Assembly: GCA_964006375.1 (NCBI GenBank)
Contig: OZ023267.1
Coordinates: 12,749,846 to 12,813,845 of the forward strand
Origin: Tillus elongatus
Taxonomy: Eukaryota > Arthropoda > Insecta > Coleoptera > Cleridae
DNA length: 64,000 bases
Direction of reading: 5' to 3'
Of this stretch, positions 1 through 11,400 are shown piece after piece; position 1 is the first letter of the stretch; every line of letters starts with the position of its first letter. The translations under genes were made by a program, and so were the position numbers. Below the pieces are notes generated by a model. The model made no database searches. It worked only from the letters and a program-made list of their open reading frames with translations, and was not told where the DNA came from.

Positions 1-181
1 AGGAGGAAAGAGGCAACTTGTTAATTCTGGACATAAAGGTTTGGAAGTTCGGAGGAGAAGGAAAAACATGTGCCGGCAAGGAATTCCACAACTTGGAAGT
101 CCTCGGGACAAAAGAGCCGGCATAACAAGATGTTCTATATCTGGTGACTTGGACAGTAAAAGGGTGGATTCGCTCTGTTCC
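1..181 (-). mobile_element. LINE family A, 3'-end fragment
   Basis: This stretch is the reverse complement of the 3' end of the LINE copy that follows it (compare about 2397-2575), with a handful of mismatches. It encodes the C-terminal end of the LINE ORF2, including the conserved SKLWN region, in the minus direction. The left end is cut by the window edge. At about 182 it abuts a plus-strand copy, so two family members lie tail-out or one inserted beside the other. Confidence 0.75.
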
Positions 182-268
182 TCTAGAAAGGAATGGCTAT
201 GATCTTCAAAAACCGATCCACAAGGAAGAGCAGCGGAGGCCTTCGCAGTCAGCAATTCTTTAGCCAAT

Positions 269-808
269 ATGGTTCAGCAATCTACTTACTTTCCTCGCAT
301 CCCAACACACAGCTTAAATCCCTTGGATCTCCTTACTACAAATACTGACTGCTATAAGATATCTGTCACCGCCCCACTGGGTCGCTCAGACCACGGCATG
401 GTCACTGCTTCCTGTGCAATGCAACTCGAGGTCACACAGTCATCACACCCACGTATCGTTTGGCACTACAACTCCGCATACTGTGACGAAATGCGAGATT
501 ACTTTCCCTCATTTCCATGGGCGTCTGTTTGCTTCTCTCATCCTGACCCCTATGATATCTCACAAAACGTCACCGAAATTATCCAAGCTAGCATGAAATT
601 ATTTATTCCACGTACACAGAAAACCTCTGCAGCCACTCAAAAGCCCTGGTTCTCTAAATCCTGTGACAAGGCCAGACTTGAAAAGTCAAAGCTCACAAAA
701 AGCTTCTACACAATCCCAGTCAAGAAAACCGTCAAGCATTTAACGACGCAAGAAACCGCTATGTCCGCATTCTCTCTGAGGCAAAAAACTCGTTTAATAA
801 TTACATAA
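269..808 (+). pseudogene. LINE-A endonuclease C-terminus and linker
   Basis: A 179-residue frame holding the last part of an exonuclease-endonuclease-phosphatase domain. The diagnostic GRSDH motif, whose D and H belong to the catalytic set of LINE endonucleases, lies near residues 38-42. The following residues form the basic linker before the reverse transcriptase, which continues in another frame from about 850, so at least one frameshift separates them. The N-terminal half of the endonuclease is absent here but appears at 63870-64000 in another copy. Confidence 0.7.
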
Positions 809-963
809 AAAACAAAGCCCTCTTAAGATCCAGCGGCAACAAACCCTTCTGGACTCTTGCTAAATCTATTGGGAATAATTTCTGCAAGAGCACGTTCCCA
901 CCTCTTGTCTCAGGGGATGAAATTGTTTCTACCGCCCTGGGCAAGGCTGAACTTTTTGCCTCG

Positions 964-2603
964 TTGTTCGCCGGCAATTCTACTCTCAACCTATCTCCAA
1001 ATGTTCAACCGCCAACAGTCCCCAATGTCGCGCATAAAATGACGGATATCATTTTCAAAACTAAAAAGGTGCTCTGTTCTCTTAATACCAGGAAAGCCTC
1101 TGGCCTTGACGAGATCCCAGCAATTGTTCTCAAAAAATGCGCACCAGAACTTGCTCCTGTCCTGACTCGTCTGTTTTAGACATCTTACAATAGAGGCATA
1201 TTCCCTAGTAACTGGAAAATTGCTCGAGTACAACCCGTCCCCAAGAGAGGATCCAAAGCGCTTCTTAGCAACTACATGCCTATTTCTCTTCTTTCAGTCG
1301 TCTCTAAAGTGATGGAAAAGTATATAAACACCGAATTACTAAAATTTCTTGAAAAACACAGTCTAATCCACTACATGCAGTATGGATTCCGTCAGCGCAG
1401 ATCCACTGCCGACCTCGTTTCCTTTGTCACCCATTTTTGGAACAAGTCTATGGAACTACACGGTGAATCCCAGATTGTCGCTCTAGACATATTCAAAGCA
1501 TTCGACCAGGTCTGGCACGCAGCGCTGCTTAATAAACTACCGGCCTATGGCCTACCACTAAAACTCTGTACGTGGACAGCAAATTTCCTCTCCAACCGGA
1601 GCATTTCTGTTGTCGTGGATGGCCATTCCTCTAAACTGTATCCAATTAATGCAGGAGTTTCTCAAGGTTCAGCTTTAGCCACTACTTTGTTTCTTCTCCA
1701 CATCAATGACCTCCTCTCTAGCACATCCAACCCAGTTCACAGTTACGCGGACGACAGCACCCTTTACTCAAATATACAATATTCTAAGCCTGTCTATTTA
1801 GCCCAATTAGATGAGGATCGCAGACTCATGGATGGTTCTGTCTCCGTGGATCTCCAAAAAATATTAGACTGGGGAAGTAGAAATCTTGTACAATTCAACC
1901 CCACCAAATCACAGTCTTGCTTTCTTTCTCATTAAAGATACACCAGCCCTGGACCCATCACAATAAACAACCAAGTTATTCAAAGTAATGAGCCCTTTTC
2001 ACTTGTTGGCATTTCTGTGGATCGAAATCTCAATTGGCACCATCATGTCACATCAATTGCAGAAGCGGCTGCTAAGAAATTAGGTTTCCTCTTCCGGTCT
2101 CGCAAATACTTTTCACCAGCTAATCTCTATACCTTATATACTTCACAAATAAGACCAAACCTCGAATACTGCTCCCACATCTGGGGTGCTGCTGCCGCTT
2201 CTACACTCGCTATCCTGGACTCCATTCAGAAGAGAGCTATACGTCTCAACGTAGACCCTACCCTCATCCAAAGGCTGCCATCCCTTGCCCACCGACTTGC
2301 CGTTGGTGACCTCTCTATATAGATATCTGCACGGGCACTGCTCAGAGGAGCTTTCTTCCATAGTTCCTCCACCTGCTGCCCCCCAACAGATCTACCAGGG
2401 GAACAGAGCGAATGCACCCTTTTACTGTCCAGGTCACCAGACATACAACATCTTGTCATGCCCGCTCTTTTGTCCCGAGGACTTCCAAGTTGTGGAATTC
2501 CTTGCCGGCACATGTTTTTGCTTCTCCTCCGAACCTCCAAACCTTTAAGTCCAGAATTAACAAGTTGCCTCTTTCCTCCTTGTTAACACCCACGGTACGA
2601 TAG
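964..2603 (+). pseudogene. LINE-A reverse transcriptase, broken
   Basis: Reverse transcriptase for target-primed reverse transcription. Visible blocks in order: KASGLDEIP (about 1096), PISLLSV (about 1279), YGFRQRRST (about 1381), the catalytic ALDIFKAFD (about 1483), an SQGSA block (about 1660) and the catalytic SYADDSTL (about 1741). The thumb region continues to 2322 and a C-terminal segment lies in a different frame at 2412-2603. Stops at 1177 and 1933 and a late frameshift disable it. Both YADD aspartates are present, so decay is recent relative to other copies. Confidence 0.85.
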
Positions 2604-2655
2604 TATTTAGGCTGTAAGCCCTCGTGATGTGTTGTTGAAATAAAAAAATAAAAAA

Positions 2656-3408
2656 AAGCAAGCCAGATAAATCTTTTGAGGCGATAAAGTTTCATTAATT
2701 TTTAATACCTTTAATTTGCATTGTTTGATTTCATTGCACCGTGCCGTAGAATACCTAGTTTAAGGGTAAAACATTGAAATGTTTTGCAAGAATTAATCGA
2801 GTTTTTTCAAAACTTCCAGAATAGCTTATAAATTCACCGTCAGCAATCCAAAGTTTTTCATGTTGTATCTATTTCTGGGACACCTATGTAGACGTAAATG
2901 CAATAGAAAGGAAATCCCTTAATTTGTTTTACATGTTTATAGTTCTGATCAAATTTTTCAAAAGTAAACTGGACTACTTATAAATATGTTAAAATTGATA
3001 TTAAGTCACTGATGTTATTATTATTTTACCTACTGCCTCTTATTTAAAGAAAAAAAAATGTTCATAAAGTAATATAAATAGGAAAAAAAAACAATATTGT
3101 AGCTATAAAAATTCAGCTTACCATATAATACCAAACAAATATGCAGAACGTAATCAGCCAAAAATGATGAAATGCTATAGCCAATGAAGGTATAGTTATA
3201 TAAAAATTAAGACGATATGAAATTTTACATAAAAGATAATAGCACGTCATCAGAATGTCAATCTGTCCGGTAATTTTTTTCTGGTCCTTTAATTTGATAA
3301 AACCACCTAAAATTAAATATATCCACATTAAATTTATAAAGGTATGATAAAGTGAGGATACTCTTACACTATAAAAGGAAACATTGCACAAGATAAGTAA
3401 AAAAAAAT
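2656..3408. other. AT-rich stretch, no gene recognised
   Basis: Begins with the LINE tail and continues as AT-rich DNA with no recognisable protein motif. One minus-strand open frame (3113-3466) is rich in aromatic and aliphatic residues but resembles no family I know, and it runs into the terminal repeat of the next element. I see no tRNA, satellite or microsatellite here. Confidence 0.4.
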
Positions 3409-3715
3409 CTGGACGCAGCAAAGGCGTGATGGTAGTGAATTTTCGTAAAAATGTTTTTAATAGCAAATATATCTTTTTTTAAGAAAGCTGGCAACAAATT
3501 TGGTTACCAGTATAACATATATATAGTAGAAACAATATGCAATATTTCATCAAAAAAACTTTATTGTCTGAAAATGGACAAAAATCTTCCGAAAATAAAT
3601 GTTCCCGAAAAACTGGTTTCCTGGTCAACGAACCTTTGGTTTATAGCAAATTAAGCTATCGAAAGAAACATTATATGAAAAATCGCTACCATCACGCACT
3701 TGCTGAGTCCCGAAT
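3409..3715 (+). mobile_element. MITE-like element, terminal inverted repeats
   Basis: Bounded by CTGGACGCAGCAAAGGCGTG at the left and its imperfect complement, CACGCACTTGCTGAGTCC, at the right. The same ends bound 39421-39720, and 25277-25600 has the left end. In those copies this unit forms one end of a larger 1.35-kb (AT)n-bearing element. Here the matching inner part appears again at about 5065-5345, so this may be one copy split by an insertion. Confidence 0.6.
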
Positions 3716-3775
3716 TTGTTTTCTTACAAACATGCATTGCATTTCGATGGAAAATGAATAAAATGCAATAGTAGG

Positions 3776-3855
3776 CCGAATAGCTCAGTTCACGAGGTGA
3801 GTAACCTCTAGAATTGGACTAGGAGGTCGCGGGTTCGAGTCCCGTATTCGAAAAA
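3776..3855 (+). other. tRNA-like sequence, probable SINE head or tRNA relic
   Basis: Contains an A-box-like TAGCTCAGT and a clear B box GGTTCGAGTCC, with a good T arm (CGGG/CCCG) and D arm (CTCA/TGAG). The acceptor stem pairs over only five of seven positions and the anticodon arm does not fold into a 5-bp stem with a 7-nt loop. It is therefore more likely a tRNA-derived SINE head or a decayed tRNA than a working tRNA. About 120 bp of unassigned sequence follows, which could be the SINE body. Confidence 0.5.
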
Positions 3856-4208
3856 TACAGTCGGTATTTTCACTCGAATGTGGAAAGGTGGGCTTGTGAT
3901 GAGTTATGGATGGTGTCCTTTGTCTGTGTGTCAGTGGCGACTCGTCAGATTACGCAAGTGAAGCGCTGCTTCACCTATATTTTTCGGTTAAACTAAACTT
4001 TTTTATTCAAAATCCGCCATAATTTTAATTTTTTTCACTCTCTCAAATTCATTTGCTACAACCACATAAAAATGTTATTACGTCGCGCCGCAGTTGATAA
4101 TGTATTTTTATAGTAATTTATGGTACGATATAAATTGCAAGCCCGTCCGTCATCACCGAATTGAATGTATACAAGCCGCAACGCGCAACGTTTACGTATT
4201 GCGGAACT

Positions 4209-4500
4209 GCAGAGCGTCAAGCAGCTGCGGATTGACTGAGCCAGATTTGTTCGTATACAAATGCTGCCTCTGTTTCGGGGTGCTTGCATGAGACGGTTGC
4301 CATGGTAACGGCACGCGTACCGGTAGGTTGGGCCACAAAAGTGATGCAGACTACTGTAGAGCGTCAAGCAGCTGCGGACTGACTGAGGCAGATTTTTTCG
4401 TATACAAAAGCTGCGTCTGCTTCCAAACGTGTGCATGAAACGGTTGCCATGGCAACGGCATGCTCAGTGGTAGGTTGGGTCACAAAAGTGACGCAGCCCT
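4209..4500. repeat. Two tandem copies of a 147-bp unit
   Basis: The segment starting GAGCGTCAAGCAGCTGCGG at 4212 recurs at 4359. Both copies continue through a run containing GGTTGCCATGG and end near CACAAAAGTGA. Divergence is moderate, so the duplication is not fresh. GC content is higher than in the surroundings. No coding function recognised. Confidence 0.8.
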
Positions 4501-4927
4501 CTGAGACTGCTTCAAATCTTAGTTTCTGTCGTTTGTTTAGATTGAGTCGGATCGTCAGAGGCATATTTTTATTTTTACTGTGGTGCCCTTAAATAATCTG
4601 GTATGTGTCACATTTACAGACTTTGAAAAGCTGGATTTTTCATGTTTCTTTTTGGTAAGTGGAATTGATTTGTTTATTATCACCTCTAAAAGAATAATTT
4701 CAAAATAATAAAATATTAAATATTAAATTAAATTGCGAGTTGTAAAAAATGGGAAGGGCATTGAATTTGAAAAAAAAAAATGTTTGTAGCTCTTCCTCTA
4801 TAAACAAATTTTCATAGGTAATACGCGCCGTATTATATTACCGTATGCGTGCGTGTACAGTATGTGTACAGTGTCCTCTCATCGAATATTCCTGATCATT
4901 ATTCCGAAAATTATTCCTTTTGTGAAA

Positions 4928-4930
<3 letters not shown>

Positions 4931-4993
<63 letters not shown>
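4931..4993. repeat. (GT)n microsatellite
   Basis: About 31 uninterrupted TG dinucleotides. It is the only long GT tract in a window dominated by AT tracts. Confidence 0.95.
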
Positions 4994-4995
<2 letters not shown>

Positions 4996-5064
4996 AGTTC
5001 CCCCGTGCAAGTCTAAGACTTCTGTATGCAGAGTTTGTCTACTGTGGTGTTATTATTATATAAG

Positions 5065-5345
5065 GCGTGTTCGATTCAGAAAAAAATTTATCACGAGCGA
5101 CTTATGGGCCAGCCTGTGATTGTAAAAATACTTTTATAAGATTCAGTTCCAGACACCGTATAATTAACTTACACATATTTTCTCGTATCTTATATAATAA
5201 TGGATATATCGAGCTTTACTTTAGAAATGCGTCACCCTGTATATGTGAAAACAGATAAAAACTGAAACTAACCCGGATATGGATTCTATGGGGCCAAGTT
5301 CGCGCTCATTTGAAGAAATCTTTTTAAAATTCAAAAGTCACTAAA
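5065..5345 (+). mobile_element. Inner part of the (AT)n-bearing 1.35-kb element, tract missing
   Basis: Matches the segment at 25690-25810 and, at its right end, the block containing ACCCGGATATGGATTCTATG and TTCGCGCTCATTTGAA found beside (AT)n tracts elsewhere in the window. No AT tract is left here. Probably belongs with 3409-3715. Confidence 0.5.
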
Positions 5346-5489
5346 ATTATATCCAACTAATGTGTAAAATTGTGATGACCAAAAAGAAAGATGAATGTAA
5401 GAAGAAGAGCATGCCTATATTTCTATTGCACATGTCAGAAAAGAAAATATTTATTTACATGTCACTTTGAAATTAGATCTGACATTTGT

Positions 5490-5847
5490 GGAACCTCGGT
5501 GGTTCAGGGGTAAGAACGTGTGCCTCTGAACCGAAGGGTACTGGGTTCGATCCCAGGGTACTCCTTTCACTTTTTCAGTACAAACTGTAACATTAACATC
5601 AACCGAGATTCTGGCATTGTATTTGAGCAAGTTGAATGCCTGCACGTTCCGCCCTTCGCAGGGGGTGTAAAGCCGTCGGTCCCGTGTCCATGCGATGTTG
5701 GGCACGTTAAATATCCCTACCCTCCTTACAGAAAGGCAGGGGTTCGGCAAAATTTCCAGGATAGTGAGGTGAAACTGCTCCCTGGCGTCGGTGATTGGCC
5801 ATAGTCGCGGAAATAGGCCGACGTTAAAGAAACAAAAACACACACAC
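5490..5847 (+). mobile_element. tRNA-Gly-derived SINE, full length with target duplication
   Basis: A 358-bp SINE. The head resembles tRNA-Gly: A box with TGGTTCAGGGGTA, B box GGTTCGATCCC. The body contains GCGATGTTGGGCACGTTAAA and ends GACGTTAAAGAAAC followed by a CA-rich tail. A perfect 13-bp direct repeat, ATCTGACATTTGT, flanks it at 5477-5489 and 5848-5860, as expected for LINE-driven insertion. Other copies: 47322-47672 (minus strand) and the 3' half at 60221-60382. Confidence 0.85.
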
Positions 5848-6032
5848 ATCTGACATTTGTCAAAATAATTTGTCTCTTGAATATGACATGTACTGTTGCC
5901 ATTAACTATTATGCACTATTGTATTACGCCTTATAACAATATTTTTTTTGGAGTACGAAAGCTGATTTTACTATTTTAATATTTTTCGACCCCTTAACAC
6001 GAAACGGTTTTCTTTTCTATAAAATTACATCA

Positions 6033-6276
6033 CTATGTGAAAACTGGAACCTGTGATGAGCACTGATAAGTAGACTTGGAGAACCCAAATCACCACAACA
6101 CATATTTTAAAGAGCTTACGATCGTTTCGCCGACAACGTCAACGTCATCAGAGGATGAAAAAATCTGTAGAATTCTACAGAATTTTTCATCCTCTGATGA
6201 CGCTCACGTTTTTGGCGAAACGATCGTAAGGTCTTTAAAATATGTGTTGTGGTGATTTGAGTTCTCCAAATTTACT
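6033..6276. mobile_element. 244-bp foldback element with hammerhead-like cores and 13-bp target duplication
   Basis: A near-perfect palindrome centred near 6175. Each arm contains, reading outward from the centre, CATCCTCTGATGAC, a short stem-loop, GAAACGATCGTA and a block containing TGTGTTGTGGTGATTT. The element is flanked by a perfect 13-bp repeat TAAAATTACATCA (6020-6032 and 6277-6289). Related copies: 7062-7547, 24718-24770, 27584-28421, 36225-36460. The terminal sequences may come from a Penelope-like element; that is inference. Confidence 0.75.
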
Positions 6277-6299
6277 TAAAATTACATCAATTATGTTCA

Positions 6300-6618
6300 T
6301 CATACAAAAATAGTTCGTCTTGTGTCCTCATTTGGCCTCCAGAATAACCCAAATTTTTGCATTAAATGTTTATATTTTTTTTTCTTTTAACTTAGAAACC
6401 TAAATTTCAATACATAGTTCAGCTTTAATGATATAAACCCGCGTACCAAATTTTAATACTATAGCTTTGTTATTTCCGGATATATAAATTTTTTTCCGGG
6501 AAAAACTGGTCCGAATCTCCTGACTAACGAATTGATCCAAGCCATTTGCAAAAGGAGGGTACTCACCAAATTTTATCAAAATCCGTCCATTATTTTTTAT
6601 GTTACCTGTGTGATACAG

Positions 6619-6620
<2 letters not shown>
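6300..6620 (+). mobile_element. Partial (AT)n-bearing element, left flank
   Basis: Shares the blocks around ATATAAACCCGCGTACCAAA and CCGGGAAAA with 26120-26400 and, inverted, with 38640-38880. It leads directly into the AT tract at 6621, the same arrangement as in the full copies. Confidence 0.6.
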
Positions 6621-6691
<71 letters not shown>

Positions 6692-6715
6692 CATACATAC
6701 ATACATATATATATA
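6621..6715. repeat. (AT)n microsatellite with internal (ACAT)n
   Basis: About 33 AT repeats, then five ACAT units, then more AT. Sits at the position of the AT tract in the mobile-element family described for 25266-26625. Confidence 0.95.
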
Positions 6716-6826
6716 GTGTGCCCCATTTTAAATGGGAAGACCACCGTAACTTTTGTATTTATTATTAGAATTTGATGAACAAAAGATCAAAAGATATAAA
6801 AAGAAAAACTCTATTAATGCTGTGAA

Positions 6827-7060
6827 AATTGTGCTGTGAAAATTGTTCTCTATGTCACATGACCAAGGCCTACTAATGCAGTTTTTCTATGTCAAAAAAT
6901 GGAAAAAAGGTTTAGCGCCATTTTTAGGGGGGAAAAAGTACGCCACTGCAACCGGCATCCCTCAAAATAGATATATGCCAAATGTTATCAAAAAAGGAGA
7001 CTTATTAACCATTTCAGAGAAGTTTATTTGTGTGACCCGTGTATATGGAAACACTTAAGT
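6827..7060 (+). mobile_element. MITE-like repeat, also present inverted at 21900-22130
   Basis: Starts GTGAAAATTGTTCTCTATG and ends near GTGACCCGTGTATATGGAAA. The same sequence appears reverse-complemented at about 21905-22130. No coding capacity seen. Confidence 0.5.
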
Positions 7061-7061
7061 G

Positions 7062-7543
7062 AAGATTGGAACCTGCGATGAGCACTGATAAGTACACTTG
7101 GAGAACCCAAATCACCACAACACATTTAAAAAAGACTCGACGATTGTTTCACTAACCAAGTTAGCGTCATCAGAGGATGAAAAATTCTAACTACTTTAAA
7201 AACTAACATCACCTTATATACCGGATCTTAGGTAAAGAGACCGAACTAGAGATGGGAAACTAACCGCAGGCAAAACTCTGCAGTGTATTGTATTTTTATC
7301 GCCGGACGATGTCTTTGCACTGTCCCTACTAACTTATCTAAAAGGTGTCCATCTTTAATAATTTTGGGAAGGTTCAACGACAACTAAATTAACATAGTTT
7401 CCTTTGGCGGAAATATCTGTATTCTTATGTTATCTTTAGGACGTGTTGAAACGTGGGAATTTATTTAACAAAGCAATCGATCAGGTGACTCGTAATCGGC
7501 GGTGGTGAAATGTTGATACATTTTTTGTTGTAACTATATTTCG

Positions 7544-7547
<4 letters not shown>
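7062..7547 (+). mobile_element. Single-arm copy of the hammerhead-like foldback family
   Basis: Begins AAGTGAAGATTGGAACC and carries the same outer block as the foldbacks at 6033 and 27584. The hammerhead-like core lies on the minus strand (about 7136-7190). The remainder (7200-7547) matches the segments on either side of the nested insertion in the septin intron (36340-36451 and 40532-40658). It runs into the AT tract that hosts the Bel element. Confidence 0.6.

Positions 7548-7621
<74 letters not shown>
7546..7621. repeat. (AT)n microsatellite, left flank of Bel insertion
   Basis: About 38 AT units ending directly at the first base of the 5' LTR. The tract resumes at the end of the 3' LTR (20813), so the retrotransposon landed inside one microsatellite. 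An AT-only target duplication cannot be delimited. Confidence 0.95.
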
Positions 7622-7622
<1 letters not shown>

Positions 7623-8044
7623 GTTGATGCAAGTTTGTATATATTTTTGAATTTGAAATTGCCGCCAGACATTTAGGGATTGCTGCTCGCCGTGGTTGGC
7701 ACCACTGAGAGGAGGAGAGGGGGCAGATTTTGTGACAGCCTCTCTCTCTCTCTCTCGCGACGTAAACCAGCGTCACTGCGTTAGAATCAGTCGTCCTGAA
7801 AACTGCTAGTACTCCAGACTAGGGATGTGCTCCAGATTTTCTGGTCTAATTTTCTTGTTACATAATTTTTTGCCTCATTTGGGGTGAAGATAGTCGCCCG
7901 ACCTCCAAAGAAGACCCTAAAACCCACGTGAAGATACAGTCCATTACACAGGTGAGTGCCTCTCTTATTTGTCTGGTATAATTTAAAATCTAACTTTATT
8001 GTAAACAATTCCTCTTTATTATTTCGTAATATCTTGCAACAACA
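7622..8044 (+). repeat. Bel/Pao 5' LTR
   Basis: 423 bp with imperfect terminal inversion TGTTGATGCAAG / CTTGCAACAACA. Contains a CT-rich run (about 7739-7756). The 3' copy at 20390-20812 has the same length and is almost identical, so boundaries are well fixed. Confidence 0.93.
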
Positions 8045-8047
8045 TTT

Positions 8048-8065
8048 TGGTCCATCGAAGCCGAT
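8048..8065 (+). promoter_or_regulatory. Putative tRNA primer-binding site
   Basis: TGGTCCATCGAAGCC begins four bases after the 5' LTR, the usual place and TGG start of a primer-binding site complementary to a tRNA 3' end. I could not identify the tRNA. Confidence 0.5.
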
Positions 8066-8419
8066 GCTTGTTTGATTAGAATTGACACTTGTGGGTGTTC
8101 ATATCGTGAATTTATGCACACGTGTTTGGCGGTTTTGTTGTTAAAAATCGTAATTTATAGCCTCCAGGGTTTGGTTAGAACACGTGTTCGGGTCGGCAAA
8201 TCCGTGTTAGTGTAATTGTTTTGCTTGTTTAATTTGTTTTACGGCCTTTTAGCGTCAAAATTGTTTTGTTTTTCAGTGTCTCGCAATCGGAGATTTTCGA
8301 GCTCTGTTACTTGTTTGAAACGTGTTTTTTTCGACGTGAAACACGTGGTTATCATCCGATTGGGTTCAGGTTATATCAGTCTTTTCTGGTTTGCCTTTTC
8401 GTTTTTTGTCATTTTTGAA

Positions 8420-11400
8420 ATGGAGGTGGAAAAGTTGATAAATAAACGTAACTCTGTTATGAATCGAGTGCAACACCTATCAAGGTTTGCATTAGACGCC
8501 AAGGCTGAACCCACAAAAAGGAATGAATTTAGAATCAGATACCAAGGTCTTAACGATTCTGTAAATTTGTTTGATTCTTTACATCTGGACATCGTGTCTT
8601 TAATGAAGGATAAGGATAATTTGGCTTTACAATCGGAGATTCAGACAGACTTCGACAACATACAGTACAGCATCAAGTCAATCTATTTTGAAATTTGTGG
8701 TAAGGTTACTGCTGATGCTGCCGATGTAGCTAAGTCGCTCGATAATGAGGCTCACTCTGATAGTGGAACGGGTGGCAGACGTAATGTTCGATTGCCTAAG
8801 ATCGATATTCCGAAATTTGACGGGGCGATTGGTCAGTGGCCACGTTTTTTCGATTTGTTTAGGACTCTGATTCATGAAAATGACACTTTGTCAGATATTG
8901 AGCGTTTCCAGTATCTTCTTGCTTCCTTGACAAAAGAACCAGCTTCAATAGTTCAAAACCTACCCCTCATTTCGGATAATTACCAAGTGGCATATAATTC
9001 GCTAGTTTCAAGGTATGAAAATAAACGTGTGTTGCTTACGAATTACTGGTTAGCTCTTCTTAATGCTCCGAAGGTGTCAGGCGATTCATCTCGAGATTTA
9101 AGGAATTTGTTGACAACATTTACTGAAAACGTATGTGCGTTAGATTTATATCAAGAGCAGCAGTATGATTTGTGGGACTTTACGAAATTCAATTTCCTTT
9201 TGCAAAAGTTAGATTCCTCTATCCGAAAGCAATTTGAAATACAGTTTGGTGACTGTGAGGTCCCCACGTACTCGCACCTTAGTGATTTTTTAGAAAAACA
9301 GTGCAAGGCTCTTGAAACATCTGCGCTAACCGTAGCACCGGTCTCAGTGAAGAAGGGTCCTCAAATGTTGAAAGGGAAACAGTTCGTGCAGCCGAAACCA
9401 ACCACTTCTTTGGTGACTAGTGTTAGTAAGTCAGATTCATCAATTTCTTGTGTGTGTTGCCAGGGGGAACACTCATTGACGAAATGTGACAAGTTCTTAG
9501 AAATGTCTCCTAAGGATCGTCATACCTTAGTGAAGAGGAAAAGTCTGTGCTATAATTGTCTGGCTGGGTCTCACAAACTCGCAGGGTGTACCTCGAAATT
9601 TAATTGTCGTGTTTGTACTAGGAAACATCACACATATTTGCATTTTACATCAAGCTCTGGTCAGACTGATACACAAACATGTGAGCAAGGTGATAACAGA
9701 CCCGACCAAGTAACCGGTCAAGTCGTATTGACAAGCACGCTTCCCAGCTTCCCTATTGTATTATTTGCCACATGTAAAGTGGATGTGTGTGATGCTTATG
9801 GGGTGTATCATAGATGTCGTGTGCTGCTCGATTGTGCAAGTCAGGCAAATTTCATTACGCAGCGCCTTGTAAGCAAACTTTCTCTGTCGAAGTCACATGC
9901 TTCTGTTCCAATTCAGGGGATAAATCAGATGGCCACCGTTACTGATTTGGGGGTTACTTCATTTAGGTTGAGACCTCGGGACAAACCTAATCCTAGTTTC
10001 GATATCGATGCTATTGTGGTTCCCAGAATCTGCGACAAGGCACCTTCAACGGACGTACAATCATATGTCTGGAATCATATCAAAGACCTTGCTTTAGCGG
10101 ATGATACTTTTGGTCAGCCAGGGGACATTGATATTTTATTGGATGCTGATATATATGCAATGGCATTGTTACCGGGACTTAGAAAGGGTAAGGATCAGGA
10201 ACCTACTGCTATCAATACAGTGTTTGGTTGGGTAATCTTGGGTAGTGTACCAGCCCAATCGAATTTAGTGGTTGATTCCTTTTGTACGTCGGTCGATGTT
10301 TCTCTGGACAAAACTCTCAGACAATTTTGGGAATTGGAGCAAGTGCCTCAGTGCACATTAGCGAGTCCGGAAGATGCCCTGTGTGAGAAGATCTTCCAGG
10401 ACACTCATTCACGTGACTCTAATGGTAGATATGTCGTGGGCCTGCCATTTCGTGATGGGATGCCAGATCTGGGTGAGTCACATTCCATGGCATTGAGACG
10501 GCTTCATGCTCTAGAGAGACGATTGTCCAAAGAGTCAGATATCCGTAGAAAGTATGTGGCTTTCATGCGTGAGTATCTGAGCGATGGGCACATGTCTCCT
10601 GTGTCGTGTAAGGTATCACATCCTAGTGCCGTCTACTACATCCCTCATCATTGTATCTTGAAACCCGAAAGTACTACTACAAAGTTACGGGTGGTGTTCG
10701 ACGCCAGTGCTAAGACCTCAAATGGCGTCTCGCTCAACAACACCCTATTGGTTGGACCCAAGTTGCAGCAGGATATTGTGACAGTCCTGTTGAATTTTCG
10801 GGCTCATCGAGTCGCCTTTACTGCAGACATTAAGCAAATGTTTCTGCAAGTATTGGTGGCAGAGGAGCATAGGGACTTCCAGCGCATTCTTTGGCGGTTT
10901 TCCAATTCTGAGCCAGTGCAAGAGTTCAGACTCAATACAGTGTCCTTTGGTGTTGCTTCTAGCCCCTATCTTGCCATTAGGACCCTCTTACAGGTGGCAA
11001 CAGATTTAGGTGGTAAATATCCTCTTGCAGCAGACGTCATAAGGTCTGACACGTACGTGGATGACATAGTAACTAGTGTGCCAGATTCCAATTCTGCAAT
11101 TGAAGTGAAATCTCAACTGATAGGAATGCTCGGAGAGGCTGGATTTGAGTTGCGAAAATGGGCAAGCAATGATCCCGAATTTCTTGCGTCTCTCCCCAGT
11201 AGTCATCAGCAATCTCTGTGTTTCGACTCTGATGACTTAGTGTCTGTCAAGATTTTAGGACTACAGTGGTGTCCAATGACTGACTGCTTCTCGTACAAGG
11301 TACATCCAATTGAACGCAAATGCACCAAGCGTAACATACTGTCAGAGCTTGCTAGAATCTTTGATCCTTTGGGTTTCTTGTCTCCCCTCACCCTCTCTGC

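Larger units (their letters stand above)
182..2655 (+). mobile_element. LINE family A copy (CR1/Jockey-like non-LTR retrotransposon), 5' truncated
   Basis: A 2.5-kb non-LTR retrotransposon copy. It retains the end of the apurinic-type endonuclease, the linker, the reverse transcriptase, and the ORF2 C-terminus, followed by an A-rich tail of AATAAA-like units near 2638-2657. Frame changes and two in-frame stops (1177-1179, 1933-1935) make it dead. The same family recurs at 1-181, 33352-34215, 50580-51064, 58930-60115 and 63643-64000. Clade is inferred from RT motifs only; CR1 or Jockey superfamily is the best guess. Confidence 0.8.

Noticed and set aside
3776..3855. Functional tRNA gene
   Set aside because: The anticodon arm does not form the required stem and loop, and two acceptor pairs fail, although the A-box-like and B-box motifs are good.
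5490..5565. Functional tRNA-Gly gene
   Set aside because: It is the head of a SINE with body, tail and target duplication, and its anticodon arm is altered.
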